From the NCBI RefSeq assembly GCF_002887735.1, contig NZ_PKQP01000008.1:1-64000 (forward strand): a stretch of 64,000 nucleotides of DNA. Reading direction: 5' to 3'. Shown here in pieces: positions 25,158-34,529 of the stretch (the first letter of the stretch is position 1; each line of letters begins with the position of its first letter). A program made the translations under genes and the position numbers. This DNA comes from Stenotrophomonas bentonitica (GTDB taxonomy: Bacteria > Pseudomonadota > Gammaproteobacteria > Xanthomonadales > Xanthomonadaceae). The notes beneath the pieces are model-generated. The model was given only the letters and a program-made list of their open reading frames with translations, searched no databases and had not been told where the DNA came from.

Positions 25158-28100
25158 GTGGAGACTTCCCGATCTGGTCGCCGAGCAGCCTCCGGCGTGA
25201 CGTGTGCGGGTACGTTCGTGTCACCGCAATCGATCCGCGGCAGCCTGCTCGTGGTCGGGCTGGCTGCGTCGGCGCCCTGGTGCGCATTGGCGCAGAGCGT
25301 GGACGCGGCCAGCTGTATCACGGTACCGGCAAGCGTACCCGCCCAGCAGGTCCGCGCGAACGGCACGGTCCTGACGGTCGCAAGCGGCACCTACGCGCCG
25401 ACCACCGTCGGTGCACCGGCCTTCTATGCCGCCAATGCCGGCGTGATCAACGCTACCGGCGCGGTGGCGTTGATCACCAGTGCCGCCAACACGGCCACGG
25501 TCTGCTCGACCAACGCGGGCGCGGTCAACTTCCTGGCGGCCGGCTCCACCGTCAGCCGGCTGGGCGCCGGGGGGCCTGCTGCCCGCCTGGAGGCAGGCAC
25601 CACGTTGACCTCCAACGGCACGCGTTTCTACACGTCCCTGGCCAACAGTGAAGGCATCCAGGTCGCAGGCGGCCGCTTCACCGGCAGCGGCGATGTCATT
25701 GCCACCGGGATATTGCTGGGGACGCAACCCGGCAATCCCGCCACCTACGGTCTGCCGGTGGACGCCAGCGGCAATCTCGTCACCGATCCCGATGCCTACG
25801 TGGGCAAGGCCGCAACGGCGGCCCACGGCATCAGTGCCATTGACGGCACCGTCCGGTTGAATGTGGACAGCGCCGGCGTTCCCACGGGTGGCACCACATC
25901 GATCCATATCCTCGGCACCGGCGCCGGTGCAACCAATGGAAGCCACGGGTTGCTCGGCGCCAGCGGCGCGCAGTTCGACGTGCATGCGGTGAACATCCTC
26001 ACCCGCGGCAACAACAACAGTGGTGGACGCTTTGCCACCGGTTCGCGCCTCCAGGCATCCCAGCTTTCCATCGATACCACCGGCACCGGCGCGACCGGCC
26101 TGGTGTTCGCTGATGCGCAAGGCACCTTGTCCGGGCTGACCATCAACGCCACCGGCATCACCGCGCACGGGCTGTCGGCCACCGGCACCTCCCAGGTGCA
26201 GGTTGATGGGCTGGACATCCGCGTGGCCGGGCAGAATGCGCACGGCGTGCTGGCCGGGAGCGGCAGCACGGTCACACTGGCAGGAGCGCCGGGTGTCGTC
26301 ATTGCTGCAGGACAGACCGGCAATGCGCTGCGGGCCGAAGGCGGTGGCAGCGCGCTTACGGCAAACGGGCTGCGCCTCTCAACGCTGCTCAACGGTGCCA
26401 TCGCTGGCCATGCGCTGACATCAGGCACGCTCACGCTGAGCGGCAGTGCGATCTACACCTCCGGCATTGCCGGCGGCAACGCGGCGGTTGGCCTGCAGGC
26501 CGCCAGCGGCGGTACCGTGGTCAGCCAAGGCAATGCCCTGCTGACCGGCGTACAGCTCGGCACGGATCCTGCCGCCGCCAGCTATGGCCTGCCGGTGGAT
26601 GCCGGCGGCAATGCCACCACGGATCCTGCCGCGTATGTGGCCACCGGCACCACCGGGGCGAACGGCGCGCAGGTGTCCTCCACGGGTGGCACGCTGCGGC
26701 TGGACGTGGCGGCCGATGGCTCAGCGTTGGGCACCACGACCCGTATCGAGACCTACGGCAACAACAGCACCGGCGTGCTGGTAGCCCAGGCGGCTTCCGC
26801 GACCTCGCGGCTGCAGGCAGCAGACACGGTGATCACCACGCACGGGATGAACGCCAACGCCGTGCTGGTCCAGGGCGCCGTCGGCGGGGTCGGACCACAG
26901 GCGGCGTTGCTGCGCCTGGACACGCGCACCACCGATCTCAATGCCAACGGCGTGTATGGCCAGGCTGGCGCGCAGGTCAGCGTCACCGACAGCATCCTGA
27001 CCACCTCGGGAAGCGGGGGCGGTATCCGTGCCGATGGCGCGGCAACCCGCATCACCGCGCGCAATCTCTACATCGGCGGCGGTGGCGCGGGTGGCATCGG
27101 GCTGAACGCCACCGGCGGCACCATCGACAGCGCTGGAACGACCATCATCAACTCAGGCCGCCCCGGGATGACGCTCAACGCCAGCGGTGGCACCGCGGGC
27201 ACGCTGATCTCCAGTGGCGACACGATCCGTACCGGCGTCCTGCTGGGAACCGACCTGGCGCTGCCGACCTTTGGCAGGCCGATCGATGCAGGCGGCGACC
27301 CGGTGACCGACCCCGCTGCCTTCATGGCGTCCGGCATCTCCGGGCACGGGGTGTATGTGGGCACGGCCGGGGGGCGGGTCTGGATGAACGTCACTCCGGT
27401 GACGGGGCAGGCCGACGGCGCACGCAGCAGTATCACTACGCTGGGCAACGCCAGCGAAGGCTTCAACATCCAGGGCGTGGATGCGATCGCGACCCTGGCC
27501 AATGTGAGTGTCTCCACGTGCGGCACCGATTCCATCGGTGCACGCGCGGCGGGGGCTGGGCAGATCCGTACGAGCGGCATGACCGTCACCACCAGCGGGT
27601 TGCATGGCTACGGGCTGGCCGCGTATGCCGACAGCCTGCTGACCGCGACGGCAAGCAGCATCGCCACCACAGGCTTGCAGGCGCACGGGCTGATTGCCTG
27701 GGCCGACAACGGGCACCTGCTGCTGGGCGGCGGCAGCCATGTCACTACCCGCGGTGCGCTGGCCCACGCAGCGGTGGCATGGAACGGCGGTCGGGTGGAC
27801 GTGGCGGATACCACGCTGGCCACGACCGGTCCCGGCGCGGCGGCGTTGCTGGTCCGTGGCGACCCCGCCCCAGCCTCGGCGTTCGTTACGCAGTCCACGC
27901 TATCCGCTGCGGACGGCCCCGGCGTGGGCGCCATCGGTGCGGCGCAGATCGACCTGACCGGCACCACGGTGCAAGGCCGCGACCTGTGGCTCAAGGTCGG
28001 TGCCATTGCCGATTTCGACGGGCTCGACGCCGCTGTCCCGCTCCTTCCCCCGGACCTTCCGCCCGATGATCCGCCAGTGCCCCTGCCGATGGCCTTACCG

Positions 28101-29831
28101 GCGCCGCAGGGTGTGTTGCCGGCCGCCGACACCCCGACCCTTGCCAGCATCACCGCGACCGGCAGCGTGCTCACCGGCGCCGCGATCACCCTGCCCGGCA
28201 GCCTCTCCAATGTGGCGCTGCATGACACGCTGTGGAACCTGACCGGCAGCTCCACGCTCACCACGCTGCTCAATGATCGCAGCCGGATCGCGTTCGCGGT
28301 GCCTGGCGGAGATCCCGTCCAAGTGGTCAGCTACAGAACCCTGACCGTGTCGCGCTACAGCGGTAATGGCACGCTCGCGCTGAACACCTGGCTGGGCGAC
28401 GATGCCTCGCCCTCGGACCAGCTGGTCGTGGTGGATGGCAGCAGCAGTGGCCCGGGCGTGCTGGAGATACACAACACCGGCGGACGTGGCGACCGGACGC
28501 TGGCCGATGGCATCCGTGTGGTGCAGGCACGCAACGCCACCAGCACGCCCGACAACTTCGCGCTGGCGGCACCGGTGGTGGCGGGTCCGTACGAGTACTT
28601 CCTGTACCGCGGCGGCGCGGCCACGGTCTCCGGCGCGGATGTGGAGAACAGCTGGTACCTGCGCTCGGTGATCGACTGCGCCAGCCCGGGCGCGCCGGTA
28701 CCGCCCTGCCCCGCCCCTCCTCTCCCGCCGCCACCGGATCCTGCTCCGCCGGATCCCGTGCCCCCTGAACCGCCCAGCCCCTCGCCACCCCCGGCCTATC
28801 GCCAGGAGGTGTCGCTGATCGCGGCCGTACCGGCGATGGCCCAGGTGTACGGCCGCACCCTGATCGATACCCTGCACGAACGGGTCGGCGATGAGCAGCT
28901 GCTGCATCAGCGCGGCGACCTGGATACCGAACGTAGCGGATTCAATGGCGCCTGGATGCGCTATCTCGGCCACGACGGCGAACATGATGGTGGCCGGCGC
29001 GGCATCTATGGCGATCGCGGGCCCGACTTCGACTACCGTTTCGATGCGTTGCAGATCGGTACCGACCTCTACCGGCGCGTGGATGCCGATGACCTGCGCC
29101 GCCGTCACGCCGGTGTCTACCTCGCGTATGGCAAAGGCAAGGGCGAGGTGCGGCACAACCTCCTGGATTACCGCTTCCATGCTGGCACTGACCGGTTCAA
29201 GGCCGGCTCAGTCGGCGGCTACTGGACAGCGTTCTCCGCCAAAGGCGCCTATATCGACGCCGTGGCCCAGTACACCTGGTATGACATGCGCCTGCAGTCC
29301 CCGCGCACGTCCGACAGTTTTGTCGATGCCGATGGGCTGGCGCTGTCGCTGGAAGGCGGCTGGCCGTTCATCCTCAACGAGGGCGACGGGTCCTCCGGCG
29401 AGGACGGGCGTTGGCGTCTGGAGCCGCAGGCGCAGGTGATCTGGCAGCAGATCGACGTCGACGACCTCGATGATCACACCGCGCAGGTGCACTTCAGCGA
29501 CGGTGACTCGCTGGTCGGGCGCATCGGCGCGCGATTGAATCGCACCGGCCAGCACGAGACCGCGCAGGGTGAGGCCCGCAGCAGCAATGCCTGGCTGCGC
29601 GCCAACGTGTGGCACGAGTTCCGCGGCACGCCCCGCGCCGCGTTCGCCACCAACAGCGGCTACGTGCAGTTCGCCGTGGATATGGGCGGCTCATGGGGCG
29701 AAGTGGGCATCGGCGGAACCTGGCAGGTCACCCAGACCGGCTACCTGTTTGCCGATCTCGATTACAGCTGGAGCTTCAATGGCGACGAGAACGCGTGGAA
29801 CGGCAAGCTGGGCATGCGGTGGAACTGGTAG
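25158..29831 (+). CDS. Autotransporter adhesin with triplicated passenger module
   Basis: 1557 residues from GTG 25158; the ribosome site is poor, and GTG 25194 is an alternative. A signal peptide precedes ALAQS (about 45). The passenger (about 47-1170) is Gly/Ala/Thr-rich with beta-helix character. It holds three copies of a module marked by TG-x-LGT...YG-P-DA-G-x2-TDP-A (DNA near 25,702, 26,541 and 27,229). A proline linker (about 1185-1215, PPLPPPPDPAPPDPVPP) leads to a 12-strand autotransporter barrel ending GKLGMRWNW. Type Va secretion to the cell surface is expected, with adhesion or aggregation likely. It is a single gene with a 234-bp divergent promoter region shared with the ThDP-enzyme operon. 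Confidence 0.88.
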   Translation: METSRSGRRAASGVTCAGTFVSPQSIRGSLLVVGLAASAPWCALAQSVDAASCITVPASVPAQQVRANGTVLTVASGTYAPTTVGAPAFYAANAGVINATGAVALITSAANTATVCSTNAGAVNFLAAGSTVSRLGAGGPAARLEAGTTLTSNGTRFYTSLANSEGIQVAGGRFTGSGDVIATGILLGTQPGNPATYGLPVDASGNLVTDPDAYVGKAATAAHGISAIDGTVRLNVDSAGVPTGGTTSIHILGTGAGATNGSHGLLGASGAQFDVHAVNILTRGNNNSGGRFATGSRLQASQLSIDTTGTGATGLVFADAQGTLSGLTINATGITAHGLSATGTSQVQVDGLDIRVAGQNAHGVLAGSGSTVTLAGAPGVVIAAGQTGNALRAEGGGSALTANGLRLSTLLNGAIAGHALTSGTLTLSGSAIYTSGIAGGNAAVGLQAASGGTVVSQGNALLTGVQLGTDPAAASYGLPVDAGGNATTDPAAYVATGTTGANGAQVSSTGGTLRLDVAADGSALGTTTRIETYGNNSTGVLVAQAASATSRLQAADTVITTHGMNANAVLVQGAVGGVGPQAALLRLDTRTTDLNANGVYGQAGAQVSVTDSILTTSGSGGGIRADGAATRITARNLYIGGGGAGGIGLNATGGTIDSAGTTIINSGRPGMTLNASGGTAGTLISSGDTIRTGVLLGTDLALPTFGRPIDAGGDPVTDPAAFMASGISGHGVYVGTAGGRVWMNVTPVTGQADGARSSITTLGNASEGFNIQGVDAIATLANVSVSTCGTDSIGARAAGAGQIRTSGMTVTTSGLHGYGLAAYADSLLTATASSIATTGLQAHGLIAWADNGHLLLGGGSHVTTRGALAHAAVAWNGGRVDVADTTLATTGPGAAALLVRGDPAPASAFVTQSTLSAADGPGVGAIGAAQIDLTGTTVQGRDLWLKVGAIADFDGLDAAVPLLPPDLPPDDPPVPLPMALPAPQGVLPAADTPTLASITATGSVLTGAAITLPGSLSNVALHDTLWNLTGSSTLTTLLNDRSRIAFAVPGGDPVQVVSYRTLTVSRYSGNGTLALNTWLGDDASPSDQLVVVDGSSSGPGVLEIHNTGGRGDRTLADGIRVVQARNATSTPDNFALAAPVVAGPYEYFLYRGGAATVSGADVENSWYLRSVIDCASPGAPVPPCPAPPLPPPPDPAPPDPVPPEPPSPSPPPAYRQEVSLIAAVPAMAQVYGRTLIDTLHERVGDEQLLHQRGDLDTERSGFNGAWMRYLGHDGEHDGGRRGIYGDRGPDFDYRFDALQIGTDLYRRVDADDLRRRHAGVYLAYGKGKGEVRHNLLDYRFHAGTDRFKAGSVGGYWTAFSAKGAYIDAVAQYTWYDMRLQSPRTSDSFVDADGLALSLEGGWPFILNEGDGSSGEDGRWRLEPQAQVIWQQIDVDDLDDHTAQVHFSDGDSLVGRIGARLNRTGQHETAQGEARSSNAWLRANVWHEFRGTPRAAFATNSGYVQFAVDMGGSWGEVGIGGTWQVTQTGYLFADLDYSWSFNGDENAWNGKLGMRWNW

Positions 29832-29908
29832 ACGCTGTGATTCCAGGGGATGGTGACAGCCGATAGTGCCTGTGAAATCATGCGCGGTTGTCCGCCCGGC
29901 GAGCTTGC

Positions 29909-31096
29909 ATGTTTCAACGATTCTTCAGGAAGAGCCGCACGACTGTGGCAGCGACCGCTGCGCTCGACGTCCGCAGTCAACGCCCTTCAGCGGGCGAGAT
30001 CCGGGTTGAAGGCGCGACCGAGACGCTGTTCCTGTCTCCCTTGCCGGTGTACACCGGGCAGGTGCAATCCTCCCGTCGCCATTTTTCGGACATCAATGAT
30101 GTGTTCCTGGACCTGGGAGGGAGCAACTGGGGAACCGTAGAGGGCGGCAAAATGCTTGCCGGCGGAATCGTCGGCCTGTTCGTGCTCGCGTTCATCGTGC
30201 CCGCGCTCATCATGTTCTACCTGGTGCTCGCCTACCCGGAGAACTTCCCGACGCCATGGGCGGATTTGAAGATGTTCATTCAAGTGTTTTCTGCCGGCGC
30301 GCTTCTCGGCATCCTCCCCTTGGGGGCATTCGCCTACGGGATGTTCTCGGATGAGTTCAAATGCGCAAAGCCCTATCCGGTGCGCTTCAACCGTCAGCGT
30401 CGCGAGGTGTGCTACATCGACCGCGAGAGCGGCCGTGCCCTGATCGTGCCCTGGGAGAGCATCGTTGCCTGGGTGTCCAATTCACAAGGCATCACCCCGT
30501 ATGGCACAACGCGCCAGTACACCTTCGGCATGGGCCTGGAGGATGAAGAGCGCGACACCGTGCAGTTTGTCCTGCTGCCACAACCCAGTGATTCGCACTC
30601 ACTGGGCCTGTGGGCGTCGATCCGGAACTACATGGAGGACGGGCAGTTGTTCAATGCACCCAACCCATGGTTCCAGGCATTGGGGTTGGTCCCGACCAAG
30701 GATCGACTGAAGCCGTATGAGGGCATGCACACCTTTGAGATCGAGCGTGAGGATGCTCGCGCGATGGGTTCGCTCGACGACGGCGGTGATGATCTGACGC
30801 TGGAACAACGGGAGAAGTATGGCTACGACAAACGCTCCTACTGGCCGCTCCGTCGCTGGTACGCGTGGCGTGTCCTTACCTTCTGGAAGCTGCCCTACCT
30901 GCTCGCCGAATGGGTCCATCGCCGCGGCCGTCCTTCGCTGCCGGCCGTGGTGGAAGCCTGGTCCCAGGCATTGCCGGAAGCGCAATGGGCCACCCCCAGC
31001 GGGGCGCTTGTGACCGCCAGCAAGCGCGTGAGAACGGCCATGGATAAACAAGGCGCGACGTTCGTCGATGCCTGCAAGGCAGCCGGCTTCAAGTGA
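29909..31096 (+). CDS. DUF6708-like membrane protein
   Basis: 395 residues from ATG 29909. Two hydrophobic segments lie at about 85-108 and 130-155. They are followed by a cytoplasmic block with VRFNRQRREVCYID and VPWESIVAWV, the pattern of DUF6708 proteins, which often sit near type VI secretion or polymorphic-toxin loci. Nothing of that kind is adjacent here; the upstream neighbour is the autotransporter (78 bp gap). Function unknown. Confidence 0.6.
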   Translation: MFQRFFRKSRTTVAATAALDVRSQRPSAGEIRVEGATETLFLSPLPVYTGQVQSSRRHFSDINDVFLDLGGSNWGTVEGGKMLAGGIVGLFVLAFIVPALIMFYLVLAYPENFPTPWADLKMFIQVFSAGALLGILPLGAFAYGMFSDEFKCAKPYPVRFNRQRREVCYIDRESGRALIVPWESIVAWVSNSQGITPYGTTRQYTFGMGLEDEERDTVQFVLLPQPSDSHSLGLWASIRNYMEDGQLFNAPNPWFQALGLVPTKDRLKPYEGMHTFEIEREDARAMGSLDDGGDDLTLEQREKYGYDKRSYWPLRRWYAWRVLTFWKLPYLLAEWVHRRGRPSLPAVVEAWSQALPEAQWATPSGALVTASKRVRTAMDKQGATFVDACKAAGFK

Positions 31097-31154
31097 GGTG
31101 ACTGCTCCAGAGCATCTCGAGGGTATTGAACGGCAGCGGACGTGATCCACCACT

Positions 31155-32327
31155 TCAAACACGCGATCCGTGCCTGCGGCGAGCAAGGCGATACAACACG
31201 GTGCCAGCCAGTACCGCGGCCACGGCCCCTGTCAGCGGTACCGATGCCAGCGTTGCATAGCTGATCGTAAGGCTGCCCATGGCGCCCCCGAGCGCGGTGC
31301 CCAGGTTGAAGGAGGCGATGTTCAACCCGGCCGCGACCGGGCTGTAGGCGGGAATCAAGCGCTGCGCCTGCTTGAGCAGACGCAGCGTCAGCAGCGTCAC
31401 GATGCAGAAGAAACAGATGCCCAGCGTGCCGATCAGCAGCATCATCATGGCCGGCATGCTGGCGAACACGTAGAGCCCGAGCAGATTCAACGCCAACGCG
31501 CACAGTGCCAACTGAAGGCTGCGGTCCCCGTCCATCGCGTCGCCCAGCGCTCCCCCGAGCAGGTTGCCTGCGATCGCACAGACGCCGAACAACAGCATGC
31601 CCAGGCTCAGCCACTGCACGTCCACACCAGTGACCTGCTGCAGATACGGCGAGACGAAGGTGAAGAACGAAAACGTCGCGACGCTCACCAGCGCGCCGAT
31701 GCCGGCCGTCGTCAGGAGCTGGGGATGGATGATGGCCTGGATGCCCTTCCATGCCCCGCCGCGGGACGGGGCCGAACCGGCAGCTCCCCTCGGCATGCAC
31801 AGCGCCAGACCCAGCATGCCGACCACGCTGAGGACGCCGATGGACAGGAAGACCACGCGCCACGACCAGAGACTGCCCAGGTACGTGCCGATCGGAACGC
31901 CGAACGCCAGCGCGAGGGTCAACCCGATCCACACGACCGACAGCGCCCGGCCGGATCGCTGCGGGTCCACGAGCCGGGTCGCCGCGTCGGAGGCGACCGC
32001 CATGAAGACGCCGTGGCCGAGGCCGACCACGAAGCGGATGGCCAGCAGTGTAACCAGATTGGGCGAGGCGCTCATCAGCAGGCTGCCCAGTCCGAGCAAC
32101 GCCGTGGCCAGCAGCAGGATCTGCCGGTCCCGCCAGTGCGCGACCAGGGCGGTGATGAACGGTGCGCCGATGGCCGCGCCCAGTGCATAGGCGGCAATGA
32201 CCGTGCCGACGAGGGATATCCGCGCCCCGAGGTCATCGGCAATGGTGGTCAACAATCCCGCGACCACGAACTCGGAGAGCCCGAACGCGAACGCGCACAG
32301 GGAAAACACATAAATGGCAGCAGGCAT
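31155..32327 (-). CDS. MFS efflux transporter (AraJ/YdhP-like)
   Basis: 390 residues with about 12 membrane segments. The loop after helix 2 (HWRDRQILL) and the stretch VGLGHGVFMAVASDAATRLVDP are typical of the DHA1 sugar/drug efflux branch of the major facilitator superfamily. It would export small molecules by proton antiport in the inner membrane. The LysR-type regulator gene lies 101 bp upstream on the same strand and may control it. Substrate unknown. Confidence 0.85.
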   Translation of the reverse strand: MPAAIYVFSLCAFAFGLSEFVVAGLLTTIADDLGARISLVGTVIAAYALGAAIGAPFITALVAHWRDRQILLLATALLGLGSLLMSASPNLVTLLAIRFVVGLGHGVFMAVASDAATRLVDPQRSGRALSVVWIGLTLALAFGVPIGTYLGSLWSWRVVFLSIGVLSVVGMLGLALCMPRGAAGSAPSRGGAWKGIQAIIHPQLLTTAGIGALVSVATFSFFTFVSPYLQQVTGVDVQWLSLGMLLFGVCAIAGNLLGGALGDAMDGDRSLQLALCALALNLLGLYVFASMPAMMMLLIGTLGICFFCIVTLLTLRLLKQAQRLIPAYSPVAAGLNIASFNLGTALGGAMGSLTISYATLASVPLTGAVAAVLAGTVLYRLARRRHGSRV

Positions 32328-32428
32328 CGCAGGTCCTATCCAGCAGAGCTGCGGAAGCCTAGTGCCTGGCCATGTGCGGGTGAAGGACGGTTTACATACT
32401 GCAGCAAGACGCCGCGCGTCTTGTCACC

Positions 32429-33334
32429 TCAGGGCAGAGAACGGGTCTGCAGAATCGCCTGTATCAACCGGTCGCGGATCGCTGAGGTCCGGGTCTCGTT
32501 CCACGCCATGAACAGCTCCAGCCGTGACACGTCCTCCGCCGCTTCCACCTGGAGCGGACGGAACATAACGTCCTCGCGCGTTTCCGTCGCCAGCGAAGCG
32601 GGCAGCAGCGCGATACCGAACCCCGCAGCCACCAAGGCAATCAAGGTCTGCATCTGCCGGCCGTGCTGCACGATGTCGGGCACGAACCCGGCTGTCTGGC
32701 ACAGGCCGATCAGCTGGTCATGAAATCCTTTGCCGAGTGTCCGGGGCGAGGCGACGAATGCTTCGTCCCTGAGCAATGCCAGGTCGATGCCCGCCTTCGC
32801 CGCCAGCGGATGACCGGCCGGCAGCGCGACGCAGATCCGTTCGCTCAGCAGCCTTTCCATGCGCAGGTGCGGCGTCGTGGTGCCCGGCGTCCGCATGAAG
32901 CCGATATCCGCCTCTCCCTGCTCCAGGGCGTTGACCTGCTCCTGGGTGGTGGCCTCCCGCATCGTGAAGGCGATGCCCGGGTTGAGCTCGCGAAAGTGGC
33001 GCAACGCCTGCAGCAACGAGGCATAGGGGGCGATGTTGATGAAGGTCAGGGTCAGGTGGCCCTCCATGCCCTGGGCCACGCGGCGCGTCTGGGCGACGCC
33101 CTCCTCCAGCGACTGCACAGTTCGGCGCGCGGTCTCAAGGAAGGCTGCCCCCGCCGGTGTCAACGCGACGCTGCGAGGGGTGCGCTCGAACAACGGGGCT
33201 CCGACGGCGCCCTCCAGCTTGCGGATGGCCTGGCTCAGCGGCGGCTGCGCCATGTGCAGCCGCTCGGCGGCGCGATTGAAGTGCAGCTCCTCGGCCACGG
33301 CAATGAACTGTTGGAGCAGGCGGGTCTCTATCAC
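32429..33334 (-). CDS. LysR-family transcriptional regulator
   Basis: 301 residues. The N-terminal winged helix-turn-helix reads TRLLQQFIAVAEELHFNRAAERLHMAQPPLSQAIRKLE (about 3-40), followed by the LysR substrate-binding domain (about 90-295). It lies directly upstream of the MFS gene in the same direction, unlike the usual divergent arrangement, so co-transcription or control of both genes is possible. The effector is unknown. Confidence 0.9.
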   Translation of the reverse strand: MIETRLLQQFIAVAEELHFNRAAERLHMAQPPLSQAIRKLEGAVGAPLFERTPRSVALTPAGAAFLETARRTVQSLEEGVAQTRRVAQGMEGHLTLTFINIAPYASLLQALRHFRELNPGIAFTMREATTQEQVNALEQGEADIGFMRTPGTTTPHLRMERLLSERICVALPAGHPLAAKAGIDLALLRDEAFVASPRTLGKGFHDQLIGLCQTAGFVPDIVQHGRQMQTLIALVAAGFGIALLPASLATETREDVMFRPLQVEAAEDVSRLELFMAWNETRTSAIRDRLIQAILQTRSLP

Positions 33335-33484
33335 TGAAACACCAGACCTCTTGAATGCCGGAATTGAGGGTGTTCAACATACCAAATCTCTACGTTGTCC
33401 AGAGCGCGCCAGCAGGCGTCTGCTGGAGGGACTGGTCATGATGCTGCTGCTCGTCAGCGATGCTCGACGAGGGGCCGGACAGCG

Positions 33485-34420
33485 TTACTTCGTGGCGTCG
33501 CGCGCCGTCGCGTCCGCTTCCATCAGCTCCCGGCGCTGTGCCTCGATCCAGGCGTCCCCGGCGGCACGTGCCTGGGCATCGAGTTCCTTGTTCTGCCGGT
33601 CGTTTTCCTGGTACTGAGCCCACACCTCGGGCGTGATCGTCTCCAGTCGATGATCGGGGCGCAGCTGGATCGAGGGGGACGCCCCCATGGCCACCGTGAA
33701 GTTATCGAACAGCCATTGGCGGCGCTGCTCAGGCGAGGCATACAGAAGGTCCGGCTCCGCATAGGTCCGCATCGGCAGTGCCTGCTCGGCGAGGGGCGTG
33801 TCGGACGAAATCCTCGCCAGCCTGACGACCAGTCGCTCATGGTCCCGGTCTTTGTGATACAGGGCGGCGATGTCGCCATCGATCCACAGGACGTACGCGT
33901 ACCCCGCGATGGGATGGACCTGGAAGGGGTGTTCACGGACCAGGATGAGATCACTGCGGTCTGTGTAGAGCGCCCGCCAGCCCGGCGGTGCCGGACGGAT
34001 GCCGCAGTCGACGGTCCCTGCCGTGATCTTCTCCAGCGTCGCCCTGCCGCGGCTCGCGGAAAGCCGCGTTGTCCAGCAGCGTGAGCTGTCACGATTGTGC
34101 GATGCCATCAGAACTGCGTCTTCGTCCAGCACCACCGCATCGGTATGCACAAACGGGGCGTCTGTGGCGGCATGATCCTGCAGCAGCGTCGCGAAGTCCT
34201 TATCTGACAGCGCACTGCCATTCTCGTAAACGGCGTACGTGGTGTGGTGCTGGTACTTGCTGCTGTTGATATCCAGCCTGCTTTCCGTCACGGCCACGAC
34301 CTTCAGCGTGTCTGACGAAAACACGGTCTCCCGCTGGGTGCGTGCACATCCAGCGGTGAGCAGCGCTGCACACAGCAGCAGCGCAGCAGAAAGCAGGACG
34401 GAACATCTTCTGGCGTGCAT
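33485..34420 (-). CDS. Hypothetical lipoprotein
   Basis: 311 residues from ATG 34420. The signal peptide ends in the lipobox LLTAGC (Cys near 24), so it should be lipid-anchored in the envelope. The mature part has alternating strands and no motif I recognise; there are several Tyr/Asp-rich stretches and a helical Gln/Glu/Ala-rich C-terminus (about 270-305). It lies 109 bp downstream of the TonB receptor gene on the same strand and could be read from the same transcript, but it is not clearly linked to peptide uptake. Confidence 0.65.
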   Translation of the reverse strand: MHARRCSVLLSAALLLCAALLTAGCARTQRETVFSSDTLKVVAVTESRLDINSSKYQHHTTYAVYENGSALSDKDFATLLQDHAATDAPFVHTDAVVLDEDAVLMASHNRDSSRCWTTRLSASRGRATLEKITAGTVDCGIRPAPPGWRALYTDRSDLILVREHPFQVHPIAGYAYVLWIDGDIAALYHKDRDHERLVVRLARISSDTPLAEQALPMRTYAEPDLLYASPEQRRQWLFDNFTVAMGASPSIQLRPDHRLETITPEVWAQYQENDRQNKELDAQARAAGDAWIEAQRRELMEADATARDATK

Positions 34421-34529
34421 CGCGCTGCTGCCTGCGGGTCGGGATGGGATCCGTGCAAGCATATCCGCTTCGGCCACGGTTACCGGGCAGCACGGCCCCA
34501 AAGGGGCCGCACTGCCCTGCCCCGCTGGA

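Noticed and set aside
31170..32723. 517-residue plus-strand open frame
   Set aside because: Antisense to the MFS transporter and LysR genes; Arg/Gln/His-rich with no recognisable domain.
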